64,000 nt of DNA, from contig JAUCSE010000079.1 in the NCBI GenBank assembly GCA_030445275.1, positions 62,001 to 126,000 of the forward strand. Reading direction: 5' to 3'. Position 1 is the first letter of the stretch. Every line of letters begins with the position of its first letter. The notes beneath the pieces were generated by a model. The model worked only from the letters and a program-made list of their open reading frames with translations. It searched no databases and was not told the DNA's origin. The position numbers and the translations under genes are program-made. This document shows positions 1-7,868 of this stretch, in pieces. This DNA is from Mucilaginibacter sp. GTDB lineage: Bacteria; Bacteroidota; Bacteroidia; Sphingobacteriales; Sphingobacteriaceae.

Positions 1-2
1 CT

Positions 3-179
3 TTTGAATATAAATATCTGATCAAAGGAAAGATCGATTACCTGATTGAAGACAAGAACTATATTTTAGAAGAAGGTGATTCTATTTTCTTTGACGGACG
101 CCTGGGTCATAACCTCTCAAACATTGGCGACTCGAATGCCTTGATGCTGGTGGTTTACTATTTTATTTCTAACGGTTAA
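3..179 (+). CDS. C-terminal end of a cupin-domain protein (partial)
   Basis: Only the last 58 codons lie in the window; the reading frame is open from base 3 to the TAA at 177-179. The peptide contains the pattern LEEGDSIFFDGRLGH followed by LMLVVYYF, which is the second half of a small beta-barrel cupin fold. This pattern is common at the C-terminus of XRE-type regulators that carry a cupin sensor domain. The N-terminal part that would show a helix-turn-helix is outside the window, so the regulator role is inference. An imperfect hairpin follows at 205-245 and a strong terminator at 370-402. The gene therefore ends before the SusC gene, but it could encode that locus's regulator. Confidence 0.6.
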   Translation, partial: FEYKYLIKGKIDYLIEDKNYILEEGDSIFFDGRLGHNLSNIGDSNALMLVVYYFISNG

Positions 180-204
180 TTTTTGTCTCAAATTTCCCAC
201 TTTT

Positions 205-245
205 TAACGCTGTTTACATGCCATTAATGTAAAAAACAGGCGTTA
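205..245 (+). other. Imperfect inverted repeat after the cupin gene
   Basis: TAACGC-TGTTT-ACAT on the left can pair with ATGTAAAAAACAGGCGTTA on the right if four bases are bulged. There is no clean T tract. It may be a weak terminator or RNA 3' end for the upstream gene. Confidence 0.25.
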
Positions 246-369
246 TTCCCGCAGTTTTAAGCAGATTTTTGTCTGATATATACTCCTTTTTGCCAGGTAT
301 AGTGCCTTTTGGAGGCCGTTTATTGCATAATTTTAGCCTGTTTTGCACCATTTAACTTGTTATTTTAAA

Positions 370-402
370 CATAAAAACCGCACTAATAATGCGGTTTTTA
401 TG
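370..402. terminator. Bidirectional rho-independent terminator
   Basis: The arms AAAAACCGCA (373-382) and TGCGGTTTTT (390-399) are perfectly complementary around a 7-nt loop. An A tract on the left and a T tract on the right make it usable from either direction. It insulates the cupin gene from the downstream SusC promoter region. The rest of 180-690 is AT-rich non-coding DNA that also holds the palindromes at 489-508 and 583-596. Confidence 0.8.
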
Positions 403-488
403 TTGATGATATTTATTTAGTATTACTAAACAATTTATAGAATGTTTAATAGTGATGAAATTGTTATTTATGGTAGATTATAATAACA

Positions 489-508
489 TAACGCAAACGT
501 TTGTGTTA
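489..508. promoter_or_regulatory. Operator-like palindrome, LacI-type centre
   Basis: A 20-bp inverted repeat with a CG centre, core GCAAACGTTTGTG, with only one mismatched base pair between its arms. CG-centred AAACGTTT palindromes are typical binding sites of LacI-family regulators. It lies about 180 bp upstream of the SusC start. No LacI gene is visible in the window, so the binding factor is unknown. Confidence 0.4.
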
Positions 509-582
509 ATAAATTATTCATAATATATTAATTTACAATAATATGTGAGATTGTTTTTTAAAGGTACTGTGATTTTAAGGTA

Positions 583-596
583 TTCACAATTGTGAA
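583..596. promoter_or_regulatory. Perfect 14-bp palindrome upstream of SusC
   Basis: TTCACAATTGTGAA is a perfect palindrome 95 bp upstream of the SusC start codon. It sits just before AT-rich DNA containing promoter-like TATATTTG at 639-646, so it is placed where a repressor or activator site would be expected. It is distinct from the CG-centred palindrome at 489-508. Confidence 0.35.
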
Positions 597-638
597 AAAA
601 AGTTTAGTATTTATTTACTTTTGTTTATAAAAAGTATT

Positions 639-646
639 TATATTTG
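639..646 (+). promoter_or_regulatory. Candidate -7 promoter element of the SusC/SusD operon
   Basis: TATATTTG matches the Bacteroidota -7 consensus TAnnTTTG exactly and lies 45 bp before the SusC start codon. No well-spaced -33 TTTG is obvious, which is why confidence is low. A second exact match, TACTTTTG at 616-623, is an alternative. Confidence 0.3.
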
Positions 647-690
647 ATACAAATACTAAACAAAAAACCTAAAATTTAAACCGTTAAAGT

Positions 691-3600
691 ATGAAGATTT
701 TTTACTTGCTAAAAAAACGAAGCCTGCTCACAATGCTGATGTGGCTGCTCACTTTGGGCTTAACTTATGCGCAAAGTACGGTTACCGGAACCGTGGTTGA
801 TGAGAACAACCAGCCTTTGCCGGGTGCGTCTGTAAAAATTAAAGGTGGTAGTGGCACTACTACCAATACTACTGGAAAGTTCAGTTTAACTGCTCCTTCA
901 AATTCTATTTTGGTGTTTAGTTTTGTTGGTTATAAATCTAAAGAAGTTGCTATAGGTTCCAAAAGCCATATTGATGTAAGGCTGGAGTCTGATGGAGCCT
1001 TAAAAGAAGTGGTGGTAACAGCTTTAGGCATCAAAAAAGAAAAAAATGCTGTAGGTTATGCGATCCAGGAAGTAAAAGGCGAAGCCCTGACAAAAGCCAG
1101 GGAGCCAAATCCTGTTATCTCTTTAACAGGTAAAGTTGCGGGGTTGCTGGTTACACCAAGTTCCAATCTTTTTGGAAATCCCGGAATTTCCCTGCGCGGC
1201 CAAACGGGAGTACTTTTTGTGGTGGATGGTACGCCCGTTAGTACAGATTCCTGGAATTTGAGCGGTGACGATATTGAAAGTTACTCTGTGCTAAAAGGCG
1301 CAAATGCTGCCGCTTTATATGGTAGCAGGGGGGCCAATGGTGCAATTATCATTACAACCAAGAAAGGTACAGGTTCCAAACAAAAATCATTATCCGTTGA
1401 GCTGAATTCCAGCACCCAGTTACAGCTTGGTTATAATGCCATACCCAAAATACAAACCAGTTACGGGCCCGGTGATGGTTTTGAATATGCGTTCAAAGAT
1501 GGCAAAGGCGGCGGAACTAATGATAATGATTATGATATTTGGGGACCCAGATTTGAAGGTCAGTTAATACCTCAGTATAACAGTCCTGTTGATCCGAAGA
1601 CCGGTAACCTGGTTCCTATACCATGGCTGGCGAGAGGAAAGAATAATCTTCAAAATTTTTTACAAAACGGATTAATAAGTACCAATAATGTGGCCATTGC
1701 TTCTCAAAGCGACCTTGGTAGTTTGAGAATGTCGGTTTCTGATACTTACCAGCGGGGTACTATACCGAATACACAACTTAATATCACTAATTTTTCTATG
1801 AATGGTTCAATAAATGCAAGCAAAAAAGTAAAATTTGAAGCAGGCATTAACTATGACAGGCAAATTTCTCCCAACTACCCAATTTCCGGATATGGCCCGG
1901 CAAGCCCGGTTTATTTGATGACGGTTTGGGGTAGTGCAGATTACGATGTACGGGATCTGCGAAATTACTGGCAACCTGGTAAAGAGGGTATCCAGCAATA
2001 CTCCAGGGAGTATACTATTTATAATAATCCATACTTTGTTTCGTATGAAAACTTACAAATCTATAAAAAGGATGACCTATACGGACATGTGCAGATGGAT
2101 TATGATATAACCAGTAAACTTAAATTTAACTTACGTACCGATGTAAGTACCTGGTCTTCAAACTATGCGGTCGATATTCCGGTTTCTGGTAACTTTTACC
2201 AATATGGTAGTTATAATCAGATTGGCGGGTATATTAATCAGAATTCTAAATTCTGGGAAAACAATACCCAGGCTTCCTTCAGTTACGCTGACAAATACAG
2301 ATCATTTGGATATAAAGCGTCGGTTTTTGCCAATATACGAACTGTCAATGCGCAGGAAGTTGATGCCAGCACAAATGGTGGCTTACTGGTACCGGGGGTA
2401 TATACCCTGGGTAATTCTGTTCTTCCATCTGTGCCCAAAAACTATTCTGCCCAGCGCCAGGTAAATAGCGCTTATGGCTTGATCGATTTGAATTACAAAA
2501 CGTTTGTTTACTTGAATCTAACCGGACGTTTTGATAAATCATCTACTTTGCCTGCAAGTCATGACACTTATTTTTACCCCTCAGCTTCGCTCAGCGTCGT
2601 ATTATCTGAGTTTATACACCTACCCAAAGCTATATCCTACTTAAAGGTTAGGGGATCTTATGCAAATATTGCCCGGGACGTAGTTGATGAAAATTACCAG
2701 TACGATATTTACAAGCAAATACGAACCTATACCACAAACACCCTGCGATGGAACAATAATACAGGTGTTAATTATAGCACCACGCTATACAACCCAGACA
2801 TACAGGCTGCAAGGGTAAAAACTTCTGAAGTTGGTTTAGAGGGGCGTTTTCTAAATAATCGCTTAGGCTTTGATGCCGCTTACTACCGTAATATTGAAGG
2901 CCCCGGAATTGTAAATGTTGCTGAATCGCCTACCTCTGGTGTTACTTCTTATCAGCAGAACGCATTTACCTATACCCGTAAAGGAGCAGAACTAACCATT
3001 GACGGAAGCCCTGTAAAAACAACTGATTTTTCATGGAACATAGCCGGTAACTGGTCTTTCAATCATAAATGGCTTGATAAAATTGATGGTGTGCAAACGC
3101 GTAATGGCATGATAAAATTAGGAGACCGTGCAGATGGTTATTTTATTTATGATTTTCAAAGAGATCAGCAGGGGAATATCATTGTAAAATCAAATGGATT
3201 GCCGGCTTTAAACCCTTATCGAACTAAAGCAGGTAATACAGACAATAATTTTGTTGCCGGTATCAATAACACTTTTAAATACAAATCATTCGGCTTGAGT
3301 TTTCAACTGGATGGTCGTTTTGGTGGCAAGGTTCAAAATTATGTTGATTATAAGCAATGGCAGGCTGGTGCTGCGCCAGGCTCAGATTCGCCGCAACGTT
3401 TGGCAGATTGGAATAACAGAAATAACGCCGACTGGAAAGGTACTGTGATGACCAATGGATCAAAGATAGTAAGTGGTTTTTTAAACACAGACCAGGATGG
3501 TAAGGTGATTTCAGATACACGGGTTTTTGCACCTAATAATGTACCGGTTCTTTATCAAAACTGGGCAACCAGCTTTTATACCTCTGATTATGAAATTACA

Positions 3601-3840
3601 AGGAGCGCAACATATGTTAAGCTTAGAGAAGTGATATTGACCTATAACTTTTCTAAAACCCTGTTGGATCGCACCCGATTTATAAAAACAGCTAGTGTTT
3701 CCTTCGTAGCCAGAAACTTACTCTACTTTACAGGAAAAGGTACACAAAATATGGATCTGGATCAATTTACCGGTAGTAGTACCAATTTGCAAACTCCTAC
3801 AGTTAAGAGTATCGGATTAAATTTAAATGCAACATTTTAA
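691..3840 (+). CDS. SusC/RagA-family TonB-linked outer-membrane transporter
   Basis: This is a 1049-residue outer-membrane importer that would work with the SusD lipoprotein encoded next. Residues 1-28 form a Sec signal peptide ending TYAQ. Residues 29-105 are a carboxypeptidase-regulatory-like beta-sandwich with the usual PLPGASV and GKFSL patterns. A TonB-box-like EVVVTALG sits at 106-113, followed by the plug with the GANAAALYGSRGANG pattern and a long beta-barrel that ends in an aromatic residue (NLNATF). Length is normal for the family. The 20-bp gap to SusD shows co-transcription. Substrate cannot be read from sequence; downstream genes suggest a phosphonate- or fucose-containing compound, which is inference. 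Confidence 0.93.
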   Translation: MKIFYLLKKRSLLTMLMWLLTLGLTYAQSTVTGTVVDENNQPLPGASVKIKGGSGTTTNTTGKFSLTAPSNSILVFSFVGYKSKEVAIGSKSHIDVRLESDGALKEVVVTALGIKKEKNAVGYAIQEVKGEALTKAREPNPVISLTGKVAGLLVTPSSNLFGNPGISLRGQTGVLFVVDGTPVSTDSWNLSGDDIESYSVLKGANAAALYGSRGANGAIIITTKKGTGSKQKSLSVELNSSTQLQLGYNAIPKIQTSYGPGDGFEYAFKDGKGGGTNDNDYDIWGPRFEGQLIPQYNSPVDPKTGNLVPIPWLARGKNNLQNFLQNGLISTNNVAIASQSDLGSLRMSVSDTYQRGTIPNTQLNITNFSMNGSINASKKVKFEAGINYDRQISPNYPISGYGPASPVYLMTVWGSADYDVRDLRNYWQPGKEGIQQYSREYTIYNNPYFVSYENLQIYKKDDLYGHVQMDYDITSKLKFNLRTDVSTWSSNYAVDIPVSGNFYQYGSYNQIGGYINQNSKFWENNTQASFSYADKYRSFGYKASVFANIRTVNAQEVDASTNGGLLVPGVYTLGNSVLPSVPKNYSAQRQVNSAYGLIDLNYKTFVYLNLTGRFDKSSTLPASHDTYFYPSASLSVVLSEFIHLPKAISYLKVRGSYANIARDVVDENYQYDIYKQIRTYTTNTLRWNNNTGVNYSTTLYNPDIQAARVKTSEVGLEGRFLNNRLGFDAAYYRNIEGPGIVNVAESPTSGVTSYQQNAFTYTRKGAELTIDGSPVKTTDFSWNIAGNWSFNHKWLDKIDGVQTRNGMIKLGDRADGYFIYDFQRDQQGNIIVKSNGLPALNPYRTKAGNTDNNFVAGINNTFKYKSFGLSFQLDGRFGGKVQNYVDYKQWQAGAAPGSDSPQRLADWNNRNNADWKGTVMTNGSKIVSGFLNTDQDGKVISDTRVFAPNNVPVLYQNWATSFYTSDYEITRSATYVKLREVILTYNFSKTLLDRTRFIKTASVSFVARNLLYFTGKGTQNMDLDQFTGSSTNLQTPTVKSIGLNLNATF

Positions 3841-3860
3841 GATATTAAGAAGCTAACAAT

Positions 3861-5378
3861 ATGAAAGCTATAAAAATAACAGGCCTTTTTTTACTTTTTT
3901 TAAGTATGGCCCAATTATCATGCAAGAAATTTGATGATTTGCGCAAAGATCCTTCCGCCATTATCAATGCAGCGCCAAAATTGGTGTTTACAGGTATTTT
4001 GTTAAATATTTCTTCTTCTGATGGCCCATGGTCAACGGATCAACGAAATAACCAATATATGACACAAAATGATGCTTATTATACAGGGCAAAATTACGAC
4101 TGGACAACCAACAATTATAATAACTATACCTATTTGCAAAATGTTGTACGTCTGGAAACAGAAGCGCAAAAAACAGGTGCAGCAGGCGCTCCTTACCTGG
4201 TGCTCGCTAAATTTTTCAGAGCTTACTTTTTTGTTAACATGACTACCATGTTTGGCGATATTCCAATGAGCGAAGCCCTGAATGGGGCAACCAGTAAGGT
4301 TTTTACGCCAAAGTATGATACCCAACATGATGTATACGTGCAATGTATAAAGTTATTGGACGACGCTAATACCCAGCTTGCATCCCTGGTGAAAAGTAAT
4401 GCCAAAGTTGATGGTGATTTCTTTTACAATGGCGATCTTTCCAAATGGCAAAAACTGGTTAATTCTTTCCGTTTACGGGTACTGATCAGCTTGAGTAAAA
4501 GGGCTGACGATAATCCAGACCTGAATATAAAACAACAATTTGCCAGTATAGTAAGCAACCCTGCGCAATATCCATTGATTTTAACCAATGCTGATAATTT
4601 TCAATTGGTGTATAACACGTCAGACGTGTCCAATAATTATCCCTTGTGGCCAAGCAATGGCATTGTTTTATACAAGGATGTAAGAAATACGCTTGGATCT
4701 ACTTATGTTAATATCATACAAAAAACAAAGGATCCGCGTATTTTTGTAATTGCCTTACCTACAGACTCGGCAAAGGCAAGCGGTGATCCTAACTATGCAA
4801 CCGAGTTCACCTCTTTCAGAGGCGGAAAAACGGGCGATCTGCAGTCTACCCTAAAAAATCAATCTGTAGCGGGCTTATTGAGTCAAATTAATTTTTACTA
4901 TTGGGAAGCCGGTCCGGCAGGAATTCCGTTTGTGGAAGTAGGTGCATCTGAAACAAACTTTAGCATTGCCGAAGCAATCAATCGTGGATGGGTTTCTGGT
5001 GATGCTTCTATTTATTATAACCAGGGCATTTCAGAATCCATGAAATTCTATGGGATCACGAATACAACCACCATTAATAATTTTACTACCCAAAATGCTT
5101 ATGCCGGGAATACACCAACCGGGCTTACGCAAATATTGGAACAAAAATACGTGGCTTTTTTTGAGAATTCAGGACGGGAGGCTTATTACAATTTTCGCAG
5201 AACAGGGGTGCCTAAATTTGATATTGGGCCATCTAATGCTAATAGTAATACTATTCCTACACGCTGGGCTTATCCGGTAGGTGAATACACCACGAATACA
5301 GTAAATGTAAAAGCAGCTATTCAAAGTCAGTTTAGCGGCGCTGATACACAGAATGGGGTAACATGGCAGATAAAATAG
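3861..5378 (+). CDS. SusD/RagB-family surface lipoprotein
   Basis: A 505-residue lipoprotein that caps the SusC barrel and captures substrate at the cell surface. The signal peptide ends in a lipobox with Cys21 (QLSC), followed by KKFDDLRKDPS, the usual start of the SusD-like group that carries an N-terminal DLNxDP-like stretch. TPR-like helices occupy the middle, for example FRAYFFVNMTTMFGDIPMSE around residues 117-135. The C-terminal part has an EKYVAFFENSGREAYYNFRR pattern typical of the family. It follows SusC by 20 bp and is separated from the next gene by a clear terminator at 5435-5462, so the pair is probably its own transcription unit. Confidence 0.92.
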   Translation: MKAIKITGLFLLFLSMAQLSCKKFDDLRKDPSAIINAAPKLVFTGILLNISSSDGPWSTDQRNNQYMTQNDAYYTGQNYDWTTNNYNNYTYLQNVVRLETEAQKTGAAGAPYLVLAKFFRAYFFVNMTTMFGDIPMSEALNGATSKVFTPKYDTQHDVYVQCIKLLDDANTQLASLVKSNAKVDGDFFYNGDLSKWQKLVNSFRLRVLISLSKRADDNPDLNIKQQFASIVSNPAQYPLILTNADNFQLVYNTSDVSNNYPLWPSNGIVLYKDVRNTLGSTYVNIIQKTKDPRIFVIALPTDSAKASGDPNYATEFTSFRGGKTGDLQSTLKNQSVAGLLSQINFYYWEAGPAGIPFVEVGASETNFSIAEAINRGWVSGDASIYYNQGISESMKFYGITNTTTINNFTTQNAYAGNTPTGLTQILEQKYVAFFENSGREAYYNFRRTGVPKFDIGPSNANSNTIPTRWAYPVGEYTTNTVNVKAAIQSQFSGADTQNGVTWQIK

Positions 5379-5434
5379 AAGACCTTGGTTAATTAATTAA
5401 AGGGTTAATTAATTATAGTTGATGTGTTTTGCTT

Positions 5435-5462
5435 AAGGGCCGTAGCGGTGCGGCCCTTTTTT
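5435..5462 (+). terminator. Rho-independent terminator after SusD
   Basis: The arms AAGGGCCG (5435-5442) and CGGCCCTT (5451-5458) enclose an 8-nt loop and run into a T tract. This marks the end of the SusC/SusD unit. A repeated TTAATTAATTA stretch lies just before it (about 5388-5414). Confidence 0.8.
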
Positions 5463-5494
5463 ACCATTTTAATAAATTAAAACATGGATTTAGA

Positions 5495-6532
5495 ATGAAG
5501 AAAGTTATTGTCACATTTTTGTTTTCTTTCTACTGCTCAATAGCGGTATTTGCGCAGTCACCTTATATCCCTTCCGAAAGTAACATCAAAAACCGAGAGT
5601 GGTTTGAAAAGACCAGGTTGGGCATGTTTATTCATTTTGGTGTTTATACCCAGTTGGATGACGCTGATGAAGCCTGGGCGATGAGAAAATATACCATAGC
5701 ACAATATGAAAAATTTGCGGATCAGTTTGATCCCAGGAACTTTAATGCAAAAGAGTGGGTAGCTACGGCCAAACAATTAGGGTTTAAATACATTACCATT
5801 ACCACCAAGCATCATGATGGCTTTTGCCTGTTTGATTCAAAATATACCGATTGGACAATTATGCATCACGGCAAATACCGGCATGATATCATTAGAGCTA
5901 TTGCAGATGAATGCCATAAACAGGGACTAAAGCTGTGGCTATATTATTCACTACTTGACTGGCATCACCCTGATTTTGTATTTCGTAAAGATGAGGGAGG
6001 AACTTATAAGTATCAGTTGTCTAACCCGAACAGAGATGAGCAAAAATACATCCAATACATGAAAAACCAGCTTACCGAGTTGTTGACCAATTATGGGACA
6101 GTTGATGGAATATGGTTTGACGGATATTGGTCAAAAGACACCAGTAGATACCCGTTCCATGAAATTTATGGCCTGATCCATCAACTACAATCAGCCTGCA
6201 TGATCATTAATAATCATGATATGTTCTATATTCCAGGTGAAGATGCTATGGTATATGCTTTATATGATCCATTTCCACAAGTTGCTTATGATGGTGATCC
6301 CCGTTTAAAACAGATACCGCTTCAGGCTATGGATATGAGCAGTAACAAATGGGGATATTACTCAAAACAAATATATAAGCCAGTTGATACCCTCATTCAT
6401 AACATAGAAAAAGTATCACAAAAACATGCATCGTTCGTGTTGAATACAGGCCCATTACCGGATGGAAAAATAGACATGCATTTTATTGATAGCATGAAAG
6501 TAGTAAATAAACGAATTGAAAATCGTAATTAA
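5495..6532 (+). CDS. GH29-family alpha-L-fucosidase-like glycoside hydrolase, exported
   Basis: The product (345 residues from this start) resembles the catalytic domain of GH29 retaining fucosidases, which hydrolyse alpha-L-fucosides. The TRLGMFIHFG motif near the N-terminus, TKHHDGFCLFDS and DGIWFDGYW are GH29 hallmarks. Asp209 in WFDGYW is in the position of the catalytic nucleophile. A Sec signal peptide (MKKVIVTFLFSF... to FAQ) supports the start at 5495; the longer frame from 5429 would begin inside the terminator. The protein is shorter than many GH29 enzymes, which carry an extra C-terminal beta-domain. It lies 35 bp before the phosphonoacetate hydrolase gene, so it probably shares its transcript. 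Fucose specificity is not certain. Confidence 0.85.
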   Translation: MKKVIVTFLFSFYCSIAVFAQSPYIPSESNIKNREWFEKTRLGMFIHFGVYTQLDDADEAWAMRKYTIAQYEKFADQFDPRNFNAKEWVATAKQLGFKYITITTKHHDGFCLFDSKYTDWTIMHHGKYRHDIIRAIADECHKQGLKLWLYYSLLDWHHPDFVFRKDEGGTYKYQLSNPNRDEQKYIQYMKNQLTELLTNYGTVDGIWFDGYWSKDTSRYPFHEIYGLIHQLQSACMIINNHDMFYIPGEDAMVYALYDPFPQVAYDGDPRLKQIPLQAMDMSSNKWGYYSKQIYKPVDTLIHNIEKVSQKHASFVLNTGPLPDGKIDMHFIDSMKVVNKRIENRN

Positions 6533-6567
6533 ATCAACATATAATACCCAAAATAAAACAATATATA

Positions 6568-7809
6568 ATGAATACTATCTCAACAAAATCATTCACAGCC
6601 AATGGTATAACTTATACTCCACTAGCAAAACCTATTGTGGTTATCTGTATGGATGGCTCGGCCGATGAATACCTTGATACCACGCTGGCTCATGATCGTA
6701 TGCCAAATCTTAAAAAAATGGCGTTGCAGGGTTACAGGGGTATGGTGCGTGGCGCGCTGCCTTCGTTCACCAATGTAAACAACTCCTCTATAGTAACCGG
6801 TGTTAGTCCGGCGGTGCACGGCATTTGTGGTAACTTTTTTTACGACGCAGCAAAAGATCAGGAGGTGATGATGAACTCATCCGAATACCTTCGGGCCGAA
6901 ACCTTGCTGGCCGCGGCGGCCAATGCCGGGCGTAAAGTAGCCGTAGTAACTGCCAAAGAAAAACTGCGGGATATCCTTTCCTACAAACTAAACGGCATAG
7001 CCTTCTCTGCTGAAAAAGCTGATCAGGTGAAATTGGATACGCATGGTATTGAAAAGGCCGAAGAAGTGATCGGTCATAAAACCCCGGCCATTTATAGTGC
7101 CGATGCCAGTCTGTTTGTACTACGTGCTGGTGTGGCATTGATTGAAAAAGGCATGGCCGATTTTCTGTACCTGTCATTAACCGATTATATGCAGCACACT
7201 TACGCGCCAGATACCGAAGAATCATTGGCATTTTACGAGGCACAGGATGTGGAATTAGGTAAAATGCTAAAACTCGGAGCCATCATTGGGGCTACAGCCG
7301 ACCATGGTATGAACGCTAAAGTAAAAGCCGACGGAACACCAAACGTATTATTTATTGAAACCATGCTTACCGAAAAGTTTGGTGCGGGTTTCCGGGTTAT
7401 TTGCCCTATTACTGATCCTTATGTAAAACATCACGGGGCTTTGGGGTCATATGTAGTAGTTCACATGGATGATACATCAAACATTAACGAAGTGAAAAAC
7501 TGGCTGGCCCTGCAACCTGGTATTACCGAGGTATATGATAAAGAAACAGGTTGTCGTATCCTGGAGCAACCGGCTGATCGTACTGGTGATTTGTTTGTAC
7601 TATCAGCTCGCGATGTGGTGGTTGGTCGTACTGCCGCCAATCACGATTTAAAAGCCCTTGACGGTACATTGCGCTCACACGGTGGCCGGTATGAGGAAAT
7701 GGTGCCATTGGTGGTGTCACACCCATTAAATGCAACTTATAAAATGAAAACACAAGGTGATCCCCGCAATTTTGATGTATTTGATTTTGCAATTAATGGA
7801 ACCCATTAA
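6568..7809 (+). CDS. phnA: Phosphonoacetate hydrolase
   Basis: A 413-residue alkaline-phosphatase-superfamily enzyme that cleaves the C-P bond of phosphonoacetate to acetate and phosphate. The two-metal site expected for the family is all visible: Asp29 (VVICMDG), Thr68 (PSFTNVNN), Asp206 and His210 (LTDYMQH), Asp245 and His246 (TADHGMN), and His371 (RSHGGRYEE). There is no signal peptide, so it acts in the cytoplasm. The phosphonoacetaldehyde dehydrogenase gene follows after 59 bp, and together they form the last two steps of the route from 2-aminoethylphosphonate. A hairpin spans the stop codon (7789-7813). Confidence 0.92.
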   Translation: MNTISTKSFTANGITYTPLAKPIVVICMDGSADEYLDTTLAHDRMPNLKKMALQGYRGMVRGALPSFTNVNNSSIVTGVSPAVHGICGNFFYDAAKDQEVMMNSSEYLRAETLLAAAANAGRKVAVVTAKEKLRDILSYKLNGIAFSAEKADQVKLDTHGIEKAEEVIGHKTPAIYSADASLFVLRAGVALIEKGMADFLYLSLTDYMQHTYAPDTEESLAFYEAQDVELGKMLKLGAIIGATADHGMNAKVKADGTPNVLFIETMLTEKFGAGFRVICPITDPYVKHHGALGSYVVVHMDDTSNINEVKNWLALQPGITEVYDKETGCRILEQPADRTGDLFVLSARDVVVGRTAANHDLKALDGTLRSHGGRYEEMVPLVVSHPLNATYKMKTQGDPRNFDVFDFAINGTH

Positions 7810-7818
7810 TTGCGGGGA
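7761..7818 (+). promoter_or_regulatory. Overlapping alternative hairpins at the phnA stop codon
   Basis: Two perfect stems share bases. GCAATTAATGG (7789-7799) pairs with CCATTAATTGC (7803-7813) around a 3-nt loop. TCCCCGCAAT (7761-7770) pairs with ATTGCGGGGA (7809-7818). They cannot both form completely, although a combined trimmed structure could. No T tract follows, so this is not a standard terminator. A role in transcript processing or differential expression between phnA and the next gene is possible. Confidence 0.4.
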
Positions 7819-7868
7819 ATATGGTATGAATAAATGCGGTATAAACTGCATTAAATTGTAAACTGAAA

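Noticed and set aside
5388..5414. Direct repeats of TTAATTAATTA as a possible CRISPR or insertion footprint
   Set aside because: Only two short AT-only copies with no spacers or flanking duplication; low-complexity sequence explains them.
5429..5494. Longer N-terminus for the GH29 protein
   Set aside because: The extra codons begin before the terminator stem ends, and the signal peptide starts naturally at 5495.
6803..7243. A 146-codon minus-strand frame inside phnA
   Set aside because: Antisense to the metal-site codons of phnA, with a Arg/His/Pro-rich translation typical of a shadow frame.
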